Assembly: GCA_050946775.1 (NCBI GenBank)
Contig: JBMNVL010000123.1
Location: forward strand, 1 to 5,034
Source: UMGS1474 sp050946775
Lineage (GTDB): Bacteria; Bacillota; Clostridia; Oscillospirales; Acutalibacteraceae
Reading direction: 5' to 3'
Length of the DNA stretch: 5,034 nucleotides
Below the pieces are notes generated by a model that worked only from the letters and a program-made list of their open reading frames with translations, was not told where the DNA came from and made no database searches. Numbering within the stretch: position 1 is the stretch's first letter; every line of letters starts with the position of its first letter. Positions 1 to 5,034 of this stretch are shown here, piece by piece. A program made the translations under genes and the position numbers.

Positions 1-253
1 CGTCCAGCGTAACGAACGCGGGATCGATCCCTTCTTTTTGCACCAGCCGTTCCAGCTCCCGCCCGGTGGATCCGGCGGCAAAGCCCAGCGCCGTGGAATC
101 CACCCCCAGCCGGCGCAGCATCACGCTGACGTTGAGTCCCTTGCCGCCGAAGGTGATCCGCTGACCGGCGGCGCGGTTGAGGGCGCCCGGCTGAAAGCGA
201 TCCAGTCGGGTCACGCAGTCGAGAGAGGGGTTGAGCGTCACGGTGTAGATCAT
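1..253 (-). CDS. fruK: PfkB-family sugar-phosphate kinase, probably 1-phosphofructokinase (N-terminal 84 residues only)
   Basis: The reading frame starts at the ATG at 253-251 and runs off the left edge, so only the N-terminal 84 residues of a protein normally near 300 residues are present. It opens with MIYTVTLNPSLD, the typical first strand of the FruK/LacC branch of the PfkB (ribokinase-like) family, and carries the glycine-rich substrate-binding motif GGKGLNVS at residues 36-43 followed by LRRLG. The catalytic Asp and the ATP-binding C-terminal half lie outside the window. FruK phosphorylates fructose 1-phosphate to fructose 1,6-bisphosphate in the cytoplasm after PTS uptake of fructose. 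A GAGG ribosome binding site (261-264) lies 7 nt before the start, which supports this start. The gene has its own promoter (285-313) and follows the arg operon terminator, so it is a separate unit. Tagatose-6-phosphate kinase (LacC) cannot be excluded from this part; neighbouring fruA or fruR would settle it. Confidence 0.85.
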   Translation of the reverse strand, partial: MIYTVTLNPSLDCVTRLDRFQPGALNRAAGQRITFGGKGLNVSVMLRRLGVDSTALGFAAGSTGRELERLVQKEGIDPAFVTLD

Positions 254-284
254 GCCGTCGCCTCGTTTCGTCAAGAATACGCTC

Positions 285-313
285 AGTATAGCACATATCG
301 CCGAAAAAAGCAA
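285..313 (-). promoter_or_regulatory. Predicted sigma-A promoter of the fruK-like gene
   Basis: Reading the minus strand, TTGCTT (313-308) is separated by 17 bp from TATACT (290-285). The bases TGC directly before the -10 make it an extended -10 (TGnTATACT). The start point would fall near 278, giving a 5' leader of about 25 nt to the ATG at 253, too short for a riboswitch. The -35 hexamer sits inside the T-tract of the arg operon terminator. Confidence 0.7.
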
Positions 314-337
314 AACACGGCGCCGGTCGGCGCCGTG
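304..337 (-). terminator. Rho-independent terminator of the argGHF operon
   Basis: A perfect 9-bp GC-rich stem (CACGGCGCC, 316-324, pairing with GGCGCCGTG, 329-337) closes a 4-nt loop. On the minus strand it is followed by TTTTGCTTTTTT (315-304). The hairpin begins 14 nt after the argF stop codon, so it should end the arg transcript and insulate the fruK-like gene. No T-tract follows the hairpin in the plus direction, so it acts on the minus strand only. Confidence 0.9.
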
Positions 338-351
338 CGCGGCGATTATTC

Positions 352-1338
352 TCAAATCATGGCCGCCATGACCGCTTTGATGGTGTGCATCCGGTTTTCC
401 GCCTCGTCGAAAACGATCGAGCGCTCGCCCTCAAACACCTCGTCGGTCACTTCCATGCAGGAAAGGCCGAATTGCTCGCCCACCTGCCTGCCGACGGTGG
501 TCTTTAAGTCGTGAAAGGCCGGCAGACAATGCATAAAGCGGCATCTCTCGCCGGCGGCGTCCATCAGCTCCGCCGTGACCCGATAGGGGGATAAAGCGGC
601 GATCCGCTCCTCCCATACCGCGGCCGGTTCGCCCATCGACACCCACACGTCGGTGTAGATCACGTCGGCGCTCTTGACGGCGGTCATCGGATCCTCGATG
701 AATTCCAGCGTGGCACCGGTTTCGGCGGCGATCTGCCGGCAGGTGTCGATCAGCGCCGGGTCGGGGAAGTACGCCTTGGGCGCGCAGGCGACGAAGTGCA
801 GCCCCATTTTGGCGCAGCCCACCATCAGCGAGTTGCCCATATTGTACCGCGCGTCGCCCATATAGACCAGCTTGATCCCCCGCAGCTTGCCGAAATGCTC
901 CCGGATGGTCAAAAAATCCGCCAAAATCTGGGTGGGGTGGAATTCGTTGGTCAGCCCGTTGAAGACCGGCACCCCGGCGTAACGCGCCAATTCCTCCACG
1001 ATCTCCTGCCCGAAGCCGCGGTATTCGATCCCGTCGAACATCCGCCCCAGTACCCGGGCGGTGTCGGCGATGCTTTCCTTTTTGCCGATCTGGGAGCCGT
1101 CGGGGTCGAGATAGACCGGGTGCATTCCCAGATCGGCCGCCGCCACCTCAAAGGCGCAGCGGGTGCGGGTGCTGGTCTTTTCAAAGATCAGCGCCACGTT
1201 TTTGCCCTCGCACAACCGGTGGGAAATACCCGCCTTTTTCTGTGCTTTCAGTTCGGCGGCCAAATCAATCAGTCCGCCGATCTCATCGGGGGTGAAATCC
1301 AGCAGCTTGAGAAAAGACCGCCCTTTCAAAAAGCCCAT
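352..1338 (-). CDS. argF: Ornithine carbamoyltransferase
   Basis: This 328-residue cytoplasmic enzyme transfers the carbamoyl group of carbamoyl phosphate to ornithine, giving citrulline, the substrate of the ArgG encoded upstream. The length fits the family (about 310-340). The carbamoyl-phosphate site is visible as STRTR at residues 56-60, YRG at 106-108 and HPTQ at 134-137. The ornithine side is visible as N166 in GDARYNMGNS, DVWVSMG at 230-236 and HCLPA at 270-274, so all expected active-site residues are present. Motifs such as SQIGKKES (82-89) and HCLPAFHD are those of the E. coli ArgI/catabolic ArcB type rather than the shorter Bacillus anabolic ArgF type. The ATG lies 1 nt after the argH stop, with a strong AAAGGAG site (1353-1347) inside the end of argH, so translation is probably coupled. 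The gene is last in the operon and is followed by a terminator. A catabolic (arcB) role is less likely given the argG-argH company and the absence of arcA or arcC here. Confidence 0.96.
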   Translation of the reverse strand: MGFLKGRSFLKLLDFTPDEIGGLIDLAAELKAQKKAGISHRLCEGKNVALIFEKTSTRTRCAFEVAAADLGMHPVYLDPDGSQIGKKESIADTARVLGRMFDGIEYRGFGQEIVEELARYAGVPVFNGLTNEFHPTQILADFLTIREHFGKLRGIKLVYMGDARYNMGNSLMVGCAKMGLHFVACAPKAYFPDPALIDTCRQIAAETGATLEFIEDPMTAVKSADVIYTDVWVSMGEPAAVWEERIAALSPYRVTAELMDAAGERCRFMHCLPAFHDLKTTVGRQVGEQFGLSCMEVTDEVFEGERSIVFDEAENRMHTIKAVMAAMI

Positions 1339-1339
1339 T

Positions 1340-2725
1340 TTACTCGCTCCTTTGTCCGATCGCCGCTTGCACCAGCGCGATCTGCTCTTCCACCGATTGG
1401 GTGGAGGTGCCGCCCTGCGACGAGCGCTTTTGCACGCAGTTGAGCAGGTCGATATCGGCGTAAACGTCCTCGCCGAACGAATCGCTGAACCGCCGCATCA
1501 CCTCCAGCGGCAGCTCCTCCAGCACCGTGCCGTTTTGCAGACAGTAGGCGACGAGCTGACCGGCGATTTTGTACGCGCTGCGGAAGGGCAGTCCCTGCTT
1601 GACCAGATGATCGGCCAGATCGGTGGCGTTGATAAATCCTTGCTGCGCCGCTTTTTTCATGGCGTCGGCGTTGACCGTCATGGTGGCGATCATCGGGGCG
1701 AAGACCCGCAGACACATCTTGACGGTGTCCACCGCGTCGAAGACGCTTTCCTTGTCTTCCTGCATATCCTTGTTGTAGGCCAGCGGCAGTCCCTTGAGCG
1801 CCGTCAGCAGCGCCATCAGATCGCCGTAGACCCGCCCGGTCTTGCCCCGGACCAGCTCGGCCATGTCGGGATTTTTCTTTTGGGGCATGATGGACGAGCC
1901 GGTGGTGTAGGCGTCGGACAGCGACACGAACCGGAATTCCCAGCTCGACCAGAGGATCACTTCCTCTGAAAACCGGGACAGGTGCATCATCAGCGTCGCC
2001 AGCGCGGCGAGGATCTCGACCGCGAAATCCCGGTCGGATACCCCGTCGAGACTGTTGAGAACGACCCCGTCAAACCCCAGCTGCGCCGCTTCCATCTGCC
2101 GGTCGGTGTCGTAGGTGGTGCCGGCCAGAGCGCAGCAGCCGATAGGGGAGAGATTCATCCGCTTTTTGGCGTCGGCCAGCCGCTGGCGATCCCGCAAAAG
2201 CATCATGGCGTAAGCCATCAGATGGTGCCCGAAAACGATGGGCTGCGCCCGCTGCAGATGGGTGTACCCCGGCAGGATGGTCGCCTTGTGCGCCGTCGCC
2301 TGATCGACCAGCGCCTCCAGCAGATCGACGATCAGCCGGTCGATCTCGTCGATCTCATCCCGCAGATACATCCGCAGATCCAGCGCCACCTGATCGTTGC
2401 GGCTGCGAGCGGTGTGCAGCTTTTTACCCACGTCGCCCAACCGCTCGGTCAGCACCTGCTCGACGAACATATGGATGTCCTCGCACGACGGATCGATCGC
2501 CAGCGCGCCGCTTTGCAGATCGTCGAGGATCCCCTGCAGCCCGTCGATCAGGGCATCGGCCTCGGTGGGGGTGATGATCCCCTGTGCGCCCAGCATGGCG
2601 GCGTGCGCCATACTGCCGCGGATATCCTGGGGATACATCCGGGAATCAAACCGGATGGAGGAATTGAAATCGTCGGCGACCGGATCGGTCACGCCGGACG
2701 TCCGTCCGGCCCACATTTTGCTCAT
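1340..2725 (-). CDS. argH: Argininosuccinate lyase
   Basis: This 461-residue protein has the usual ArgH length and belongs to the fumarase/aspartase superfamily. It cleaves argininosuccinate to arginine and fumarate in the cytoplasm, the last step of arginine synthesis, and normally works as a homotetramer with active sites shared between subunits. The start MSKMWAGR is characteristic. The three superfamily regions are visible: HTARSRND at residues 104-111, YTHLQ with H156 (expected catalytic-region histidine) at 154-158, and the signature GSSIMPQKKNPD at 276-287 with the catalytic serine loop. QGGTS near 437-441 matches the conserved C-terminal region. The ATG at 2725-2723 follows the argG stop by 12 nt. 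Its ribosome binding site AGAGGA (2738-2733) uses the last base of the argG stop codon, fitting operon expression and coupled translation. The frame is intact with no missing key residue. Confidence 0.97.
   Translation of the reverse strand: MSKMWAGRTSGVTDPVADDFNSSIRFDSRMYPQDIRGSMAHAAMLGAQGIITPTEADALIDGLQGILDDLQSGALAIDPSCEDIHMFVEQVLTERLGDVGKKLHTARSRNDQVALDLRMYLRDEIDEIDRLIVDLLEALVDQATAHKATILPGYTHLQRAQPIVFGHHLMAYAMMLLRDRQRLADAKKRMNLSPIGCCALAGTTYDTDRQMEAAQLGFDGVVLNSLDGVSDRDFAVEILAALATLMMHLSRFSEEVILWSSWEFRFVSLSDAYTTGSSIMPQKKNPDMAELVRGKTGRVYGDLMALLTALKGLPLAYNKDMQEDKESVFDAVDTVKMCLRVFAPMIATMTVNADAMKKAAQQGFINATDLADHLVKQGLPFRSAYKIAGQLVAYCLQNGTVLEELPLEVMRRFSDSFGEDVYADIDLLNCVQKRSSQGGTSTQSVEEQIALVQAAIGQRSE
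1347..1353 (-). promoter_or_regulatory. argF ribosome binding site inside argH
   Basis: The minus strand reads AAAGGAG, 8 nt before the argF ATG at 1338. It lies within the last codons of argH, whose TAA stop is at 1342-1340. This fixes the argF start and makes translational coupling of the two genes likely. Confidence 0.8.
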
Positions 2726-2737
2726 CTTTTCGTCCTC

Positions 2738-3952
2738 TTACTTGCCGTCGACCATCGCCTGCACCTTGATGGGCAGACCGTACAGGTTGATGAATCCGGC
2801 GGAATCCTTCTGGTCGTAGTCGCTCTCGCCGAAGGTGGCGATCTCCTCGCTGTACAGCGAGTTGGGGCTCCACACGCCGGCGTTGATCATGTTGCCCTTG
2901 TAGAGCTTGAGGCGCACCTTGCCGGTGACCTTTTCCTGGGTCTTGTCGACGAAGGCGCTGAGCGCTTCCCGCAAGGGGGTGAACCACTGGCCGTTGTATA
3001 CAAGCTCGGCGAAGGTGATGGACAGCCGCTGTTTTTCGTGGGCGGTCATCTTGTCCAGACAGATGCTCTCCAGCACACTGTGGGCTTTGTAGAGGATGGC
3101 GCCGCCGGGAGTTTCGTACACCCCGCGGCATTTCATGCCGACCAGCCGGTTTTCCACGATGTCCAGCAGGCCGATGCCGTTGGCGCCGCCCAGCTCGTTA
3201 AGTTTCAAAATGATCTGCTTGGCGCTCATCTTCTCCCCGTCGAGCGCCACCGGCACGCCCTTTTCAAACTCCAAAGTGACGTAGGTGGGCTTGTCGGGCG
3301 CCTGAATGGGGGAAACGCCCATTTCGAGGAAGCCCTCTTTTTCATACTGCGGCTCGTTGCCGGTGTCCTCCAGATCCAGTCCCTCGTGGGAGAGATGCCA
3401 CAGGTTCTTGTCCTTGGAGTAGTTGGTCTCCCGGTTGATCTTCAGAGGCACGTTGTGTGCCTCGGCGTAGGCGATCTCCTCTTCCCGGGATTTGATATCC
3501 CACTCCCGCCAGGGCGCGATGATGGGCATATTGGGCGCGAAGTGCTTGATGGCCAGCTCAAAGCGCACCTGATCGTTGCCCTTGCCGGTGCAGCCGTGAC
3601 AGATGGCGTCGGCGCCCTCCTTCAGGGCGATCTCCACCAGTCCCTTGGCGATGCAGGGACGGGCGTGGCTGGTGCCCAGCAGGTATTCCTCGTACACCGC
3701 GCCGGCTTTCATGGTGGGGATGATGTAATCGTTGACGTATTCCTCGGTCAGATCCAGCACGTACAGCTTGGACGCGCCGGTCTTGAGCGCCTTTTCCTCC
3801 AGCCCCTCCAGCTCGTCGGCCTGGCCGACGTTGCCGGAAACGGCGATCACCTCGCAGTTGTTGTAGTTCTCCTTCAGCCAGGGGATGATGATGGACGTGT
3901 CCAGTCCGCCCGAATAGGCCAAAACGACTTTCTTGATGGATTCCTTGTTCAT
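2738..3952 (-). CDS. argG: Argininosuccinate synthase
   Basis: This enzyme joins citrulline and aspartate with hydrolysis of ATP to AMP and pyrophosphate, forming argininosuccinate for ArgH. The 404-residue length fits the short (about 400 residue) ArgG class rather than the longer E. coli form. The N-terminal PP-loop SGGLDTS is at residues 14-20, GTSHARP at 93-99, the nucleotide/citrulline-binding GCTGKGNDQVRFE at 120-132, APWREW at 146-151, and YETPGGAILYKAH at 279-291. No key motif is missing. The frame stays open upstream to 4129, but the ATG at 3952-3950 is chosen because it is preceded by a ribosome binding site (TGAGGTG, 3965-3959, 6 nt spacing) and puts the PP-loop at the usual distance from the N-terminus. 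The upstream in-frame ATG at 4003-4001 lies before the predicted transcription start. It is first in the argGHF operon and sits behind a consensus promoter and an ARG-box-like operator. Confidence 0.97.
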   Translation of the reverse strand: MNKESIKKVVLAYSGGLDTSIIIPWLKENYNNCEVIAVSGNVGQADELEGLEEKALKTGASKLYVLDLTEEYVNDYIIPTMKAGAVYEEYLLGTSHARPCIAKGLVEIALKEGADAICHGCTGKGNDQVRFELAIKHFAPNMPIIAPWREWDIKSREEEIAYAEAHNVPLKINRETNYSKDKNLWHLSHEGLDLEDTGNEPQYEKEGFLEMGVSPIQAPDKPTYVTLEFEKGVPVALDGEKMSAKQIILKLNELGGANGIGLLDIVENRLVGMKCRGVYETPGGAILYKAHSVLESICLDKMTAHEKQRLSITFAELVYNGQWFTPLREALSAFVDKTQEKVTGKVRLKLYKGNMINAGVWSPNSLYSEEIATFGESDYDQKDSAGFINLYGLPIKVQAMVDGK

Positions 3953-3958
3953 GATTGG

Positions 3959-3965
3959 CACCTCA
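3959..3965 (-). promoter_or_regulatory. argG ribosome binding site that decides the start
   Basis: The minus strand reads TGAGGTG, 6 nt before the ATG at 3952. It begins directly after the ARG-box-like palindrome. It selects the 404-residue ArgG over the frame extensions further upstream. Confidence 0.75.
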
Positions 3966-3983
3966 CTTGAATATTTATGCAAG
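3966..3983 (-). promoter_or_regulatory. ARG-box-like operator for ArgR/AhrC
   Basis: The minus strand reads CTTGCATAAATATTCAAG, an 18-bp imperfect palindrome in which 14 of 18 positions agree with their own reverse complement. It closely resembles the known bacterial ARG box (an 18-bp AT-rich palindrome with TGAAT and ATTCA half-sites); the right half ATTCAAG matches exactly, and the left half has one change (TTGCAT for TTGAAT). With a start point near 3997 it occupies about +15 to +32, just before the argG ribosome binding site. Repression of the operon when arginine is plentiful is inferred from the family, not shown by the sequence. Confidence 0.78.
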
Positions 3984-3987
3984 AATT

Positions 3988-4004
3988 TCTGCAACTCGTG
4001 CATA
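3988..4004 (-). promoter_or_regulatory. Possible second, degenerate ARG box over the -10/+1 region
   Basis: The minus strand reads TATGCACGAGTTGCAGA, with two TGCA cores 5 bp apart. It is 17 rather than 18 bp and has a GC-containing centre, so it is a poor match alone. Its centre is about 21-22 bp from that of the good box, close to the two-turn spacing usual for tandem ARG boxes, and it would cover the end of the -10 and the start point. Confidence 0.35.
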
Positions 4005-4032
4005 TTATACCCTTGCCATTTTGAAATGTCAA
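4004..4032 (-). promoter_or_regulatory. Consensus sigma-A promoter of the argGHF operon
   Basis: The minus strand carries TTGACA (4032-4027), a 17-bp spacer and TATAAT (4009-4004), a perfect match to the housekeeping consensus in both hexamers and spacing. Transcription should begin near 3997, leaving a leader of about 45 nt before argG. The bases upstream of the -35 are T-rich on this strand. Such a strong promoter implies that a repressor is needed, in line with the operator just downstream. Confidence 0.88.
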
Positions 4033-4125
4033 GAGAAAACGGCGAAAAGCGTACCTCTTTCGGAAGAATTGTAGCATTTGAAAAGGGCGACGGGGATTCC
4101 GTTTGCAATTTTGGGCATATCGCCC
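4033..4125. other. Short intergenic stretch with no gene seen
   Basis: Between the terminator of the unknown gene and the argG -35 hexamer lie about 93 bp of AT-richer sequence. No RNA gene or convincing reading frame is seen. Two weak signals are present: an extended -10-like TGCTACAAT on the minus strand (4076-4068) without a matching -35, and a small 4-bp dyad, GGGC-N5-GCCC (4113-4125). Confidence 0.5.
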
Positions 4126-4170
4126 GCAAAAAACAACGGATCCGCTTTCCCGACCGGGAAAGCGGATCCG
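4126..4170 (-). terminator. Strong intrinsic terminator after the unknown gene
   Basis: A perfect 15-bp stem (4137-4151 pairs with 4156-4170) closes a 4-nt loop and is followed on the minus strand by TTGTTTTTTGC (4136-4126). It starts 12 nt after the TAG stop of the upstream gene. It should keep read-through from that gene out of the arg operon. The stem contains the GGATCC hexamer in both arms. No T-tract follows in the plus direction. Confidence 0.93.
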
Positions 4171-4182
4171 TGCAGGAGGAGT

Positions 4183-5034
4183 CTATCCGTCGATTTGAAC
4201 GCCGTCAAGAATGGCCATCGCCTCGTCGCCGTACTCGTCCCACCAGCCGTCGGCGGATTCACTGATCACCGCCACGGTGCCGTCGGGCAGGGCGTCGGCA
4301 AAGATCAAAAACGACCAGCAGGGACTGCCGTCGTAGTAGCAAAGCCGGGCGTCGCGGCCGGCGACGGTGGTCTGCTTTTGTTCCAGTTCCGTGCCGCAGA
4401 TGCCCCATGCCTCGGCGTATTGCAGCACCAGTGCGCCGTCGGGGTGTCCCGCCGGCCAAAACCGGATGCCCGTGACGGCGCGGTCGTCGTCGGCGGGCAG
4501 GTTGTAGACGGCGTCTTCGTATTCCCATCCGTCCCGCCGGGGCAGAGAGAGGGTGACGCCGTTTTTGGAGCAGACCACCCGCTTTTCGGGCGCGGACTCG
4601 GTGAAGACCACGCTGACGCCGTCGGTCAGCCGGTCTTCCGGCTCGATCCGCCACCCGGCCGGCGGCTCGATAAACAAATGCCACTCGGCCATATCGTCGG
4701 TGAGGATCTCGGGGACAAAGCGGTCAACGTGGATCGTCACCTCTTTTGCGCCGTTCAGGGTCAGCCCGGTGACGGTGTGCCGAATGGAGCCGCTGGGCTC
4801 CTCCAGGCGCACGAGCAGCAGGACCCGGTCGGCGAAATAGCCGGCGCCGTACCGGTCGGCCACGGTTTGGAAGCTCTCCCATTCGTCATAGCCGGCGTCA
4901 AACGACCATAGGGTTTTGTTGGCGTCGTAATAGTCCCGCAGCTCGTCGGCCGAGCGGATCACCGTTACGAAGGGATAGGTCTGATCCTCGTGATACCCGT
5001 TGGTGCGGGTAGCGTGCCAAGCCACGTCCGTCTT
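4183..5034 (-). CDS. Unrecognised protein, clostridial type, N-terminus outside the window
   Basis: The frame is open from the right edge to a TAG stop (4185-4183), giving 283 visible residues; numbering below counts from the GTG codon at 5025. That GTG has no visible ribosome binding site and the frame continues before it (Lys-Thr-Asp), so the true start is probably outside. No membrane segment is visible. The sequence suggests two parts. The first (about 20-122) has SADELRDYYDANK, a LLLVRLEEPSGSIRH strand-like segment (69-83) and DMAEWHLFIE (111-120), which I associate with uncharacterised, often secreted or lipid-anchored proteins of gut Clostridia. The second (about 150-280) has GIRFWPAG, an AEAWGICGTEL segment (204-213) and a Trp/acid-rich end WWDEYGDEAMAILD (261-274). 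It is acidic and rich in Trp and Tyr, fitting an extracytoplasmic role, but whether it has a signal peptide cannot be seen. The order of strands in the first part loosely recalls PrcB-like domains; this is speculation. It ends at its own terminator, so it is not part of the arg operon. Confidence 0.8.
   Translation of the reverse strand, partial: KTDVAWHATRTNGYHEDQTYPFVTVIRSADELRDYYDANKTLWSFDAGYDEWESFQTVADRYGAGYFADRVLLLVRLEEPSGSIRHTVTGLTLNGAKEVTIHVDRFVPEILTDDMAEWHLFIEPPAGWRIEPEDRLTDGVSVVFTESAPEKRVVCSKNGVTLSLPRRDGWEYEDAVYNLPADDDRAVTGIRFWPAGHPDGALVLQYAEAWGICGTELEQKQTTVAGRDARLCYYDGSPCWSFLIFADALPDGTVAVISESADGWWDEYGDEAMAILDGVQIDG

Noticed and set aside
796..1969. Overlapping plus-strand frames (215 and 268 codons) opposite argF and argH
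   Set aside because: They are shadows of well-conserved genes, with no ribosome binding site or family motif seen.
1982..3970. 662-codon open frame on the plus strand opposite argH and argG
   Set aside because: It is antisense to two clearly conserved enzymes, has a low-complexity composition rich in His, Gln, Val, Gly and Asp typical of GC-rich mirror frames, and has no recognisable domain.
3953..3997. Riboswitch, T-box or leader-peptide attenuator before argG
   Set aside because: The predicted leader is only about 45 nt, with no hairpin-plus-U-tract and no Arg-rich short frame; the ARG box explains the dyad present.
4068..4076. Extended -10-like TGCTACAAT as a second arg promoter
   Set aside because: No acceptable -35 lies 16-18 bp upstream, and a perfect consensus promoter is present just downstream.
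3953..4129. 59-residue N-terminal extension of ArgG
   Set aside because: The extension covers the promoter and operator, its ATG at 4003-4001 lies upstream of the predicted start point, and the PP-loop would be abnormally far from the N-terminus.
5023..5025. GTG as the start of the right-hand unknown gene
   Set aside because: The frame stays open to the window edge and the 9 visible bases before it hold no ribosome binding site, so the gene is better treated as partial.

Overview
All protein-coding content reads on the minus strand, so the order of transcription is from high to low coordinates. From right to left the window holds the 3' part of an unrecognised clostridial-type protein gene (4183-5034, running off the edge), its intrinsic terminator (4126-4170), a promoter/operator region (about 3966-4032), the arginine genes argG, argH and argF (3952 down to 352), the operon terminator (304-337), and a promoter followed by the first 84 codons of a PfkB-family sugar-phosphate kinase, most likely 1-phosphofructokinase (253 down to 1, running off the left edge).

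The organism is inferred, not proven: a GC-rich Firmicute of the class Clostridia, plausibly Oscillospirales/Ruminococcaceae. The reasons are GC-rich codon use, strong AGGAG-type ribosome binding sites, sigma-A type promoters, compact hairpin-plus-U-tract terminators, a Bacillus-style ARG box, and an unknown protein whose sequence resembles hypothetical proteins I associate with gut Clostridia. No search was run.

The three arg genes form a tight operon. ArgF makes citrulline from ornithine and carbamoyl phosphate, ArgG condenses citrulline with aspartate, and ArgH releases arginine and fumarate, so the operon encodes the last three steps of arginine synthesis. argG-argH are 12 nt apart and argH-argF only 1 nt apart, with each downstream ribosome binding site at or inside the end of the gene before it. 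Transcription should start near 3997 from a perfect consensus promoter (TTGACA, 17 bp, TATAAT). An 18-bp ARG-box-like operator lies between the start point and the argG ribosome binding site, and a degenerate second copy lies over the -10/+1 region; together these point to control by an ArgR/AhrC repressor, which is not encoded here.

The window is mostly ordinary core metabolism. I do not see an undescribed system in it. The points most worth checking are the tandem operator arrangement, the arg terminator whose U-tract contains the -35 element of the next promoter, the ArcB/E. coli-like type of the ornithine carbamoyltransferase, and the unknown two-part protein at the right end.
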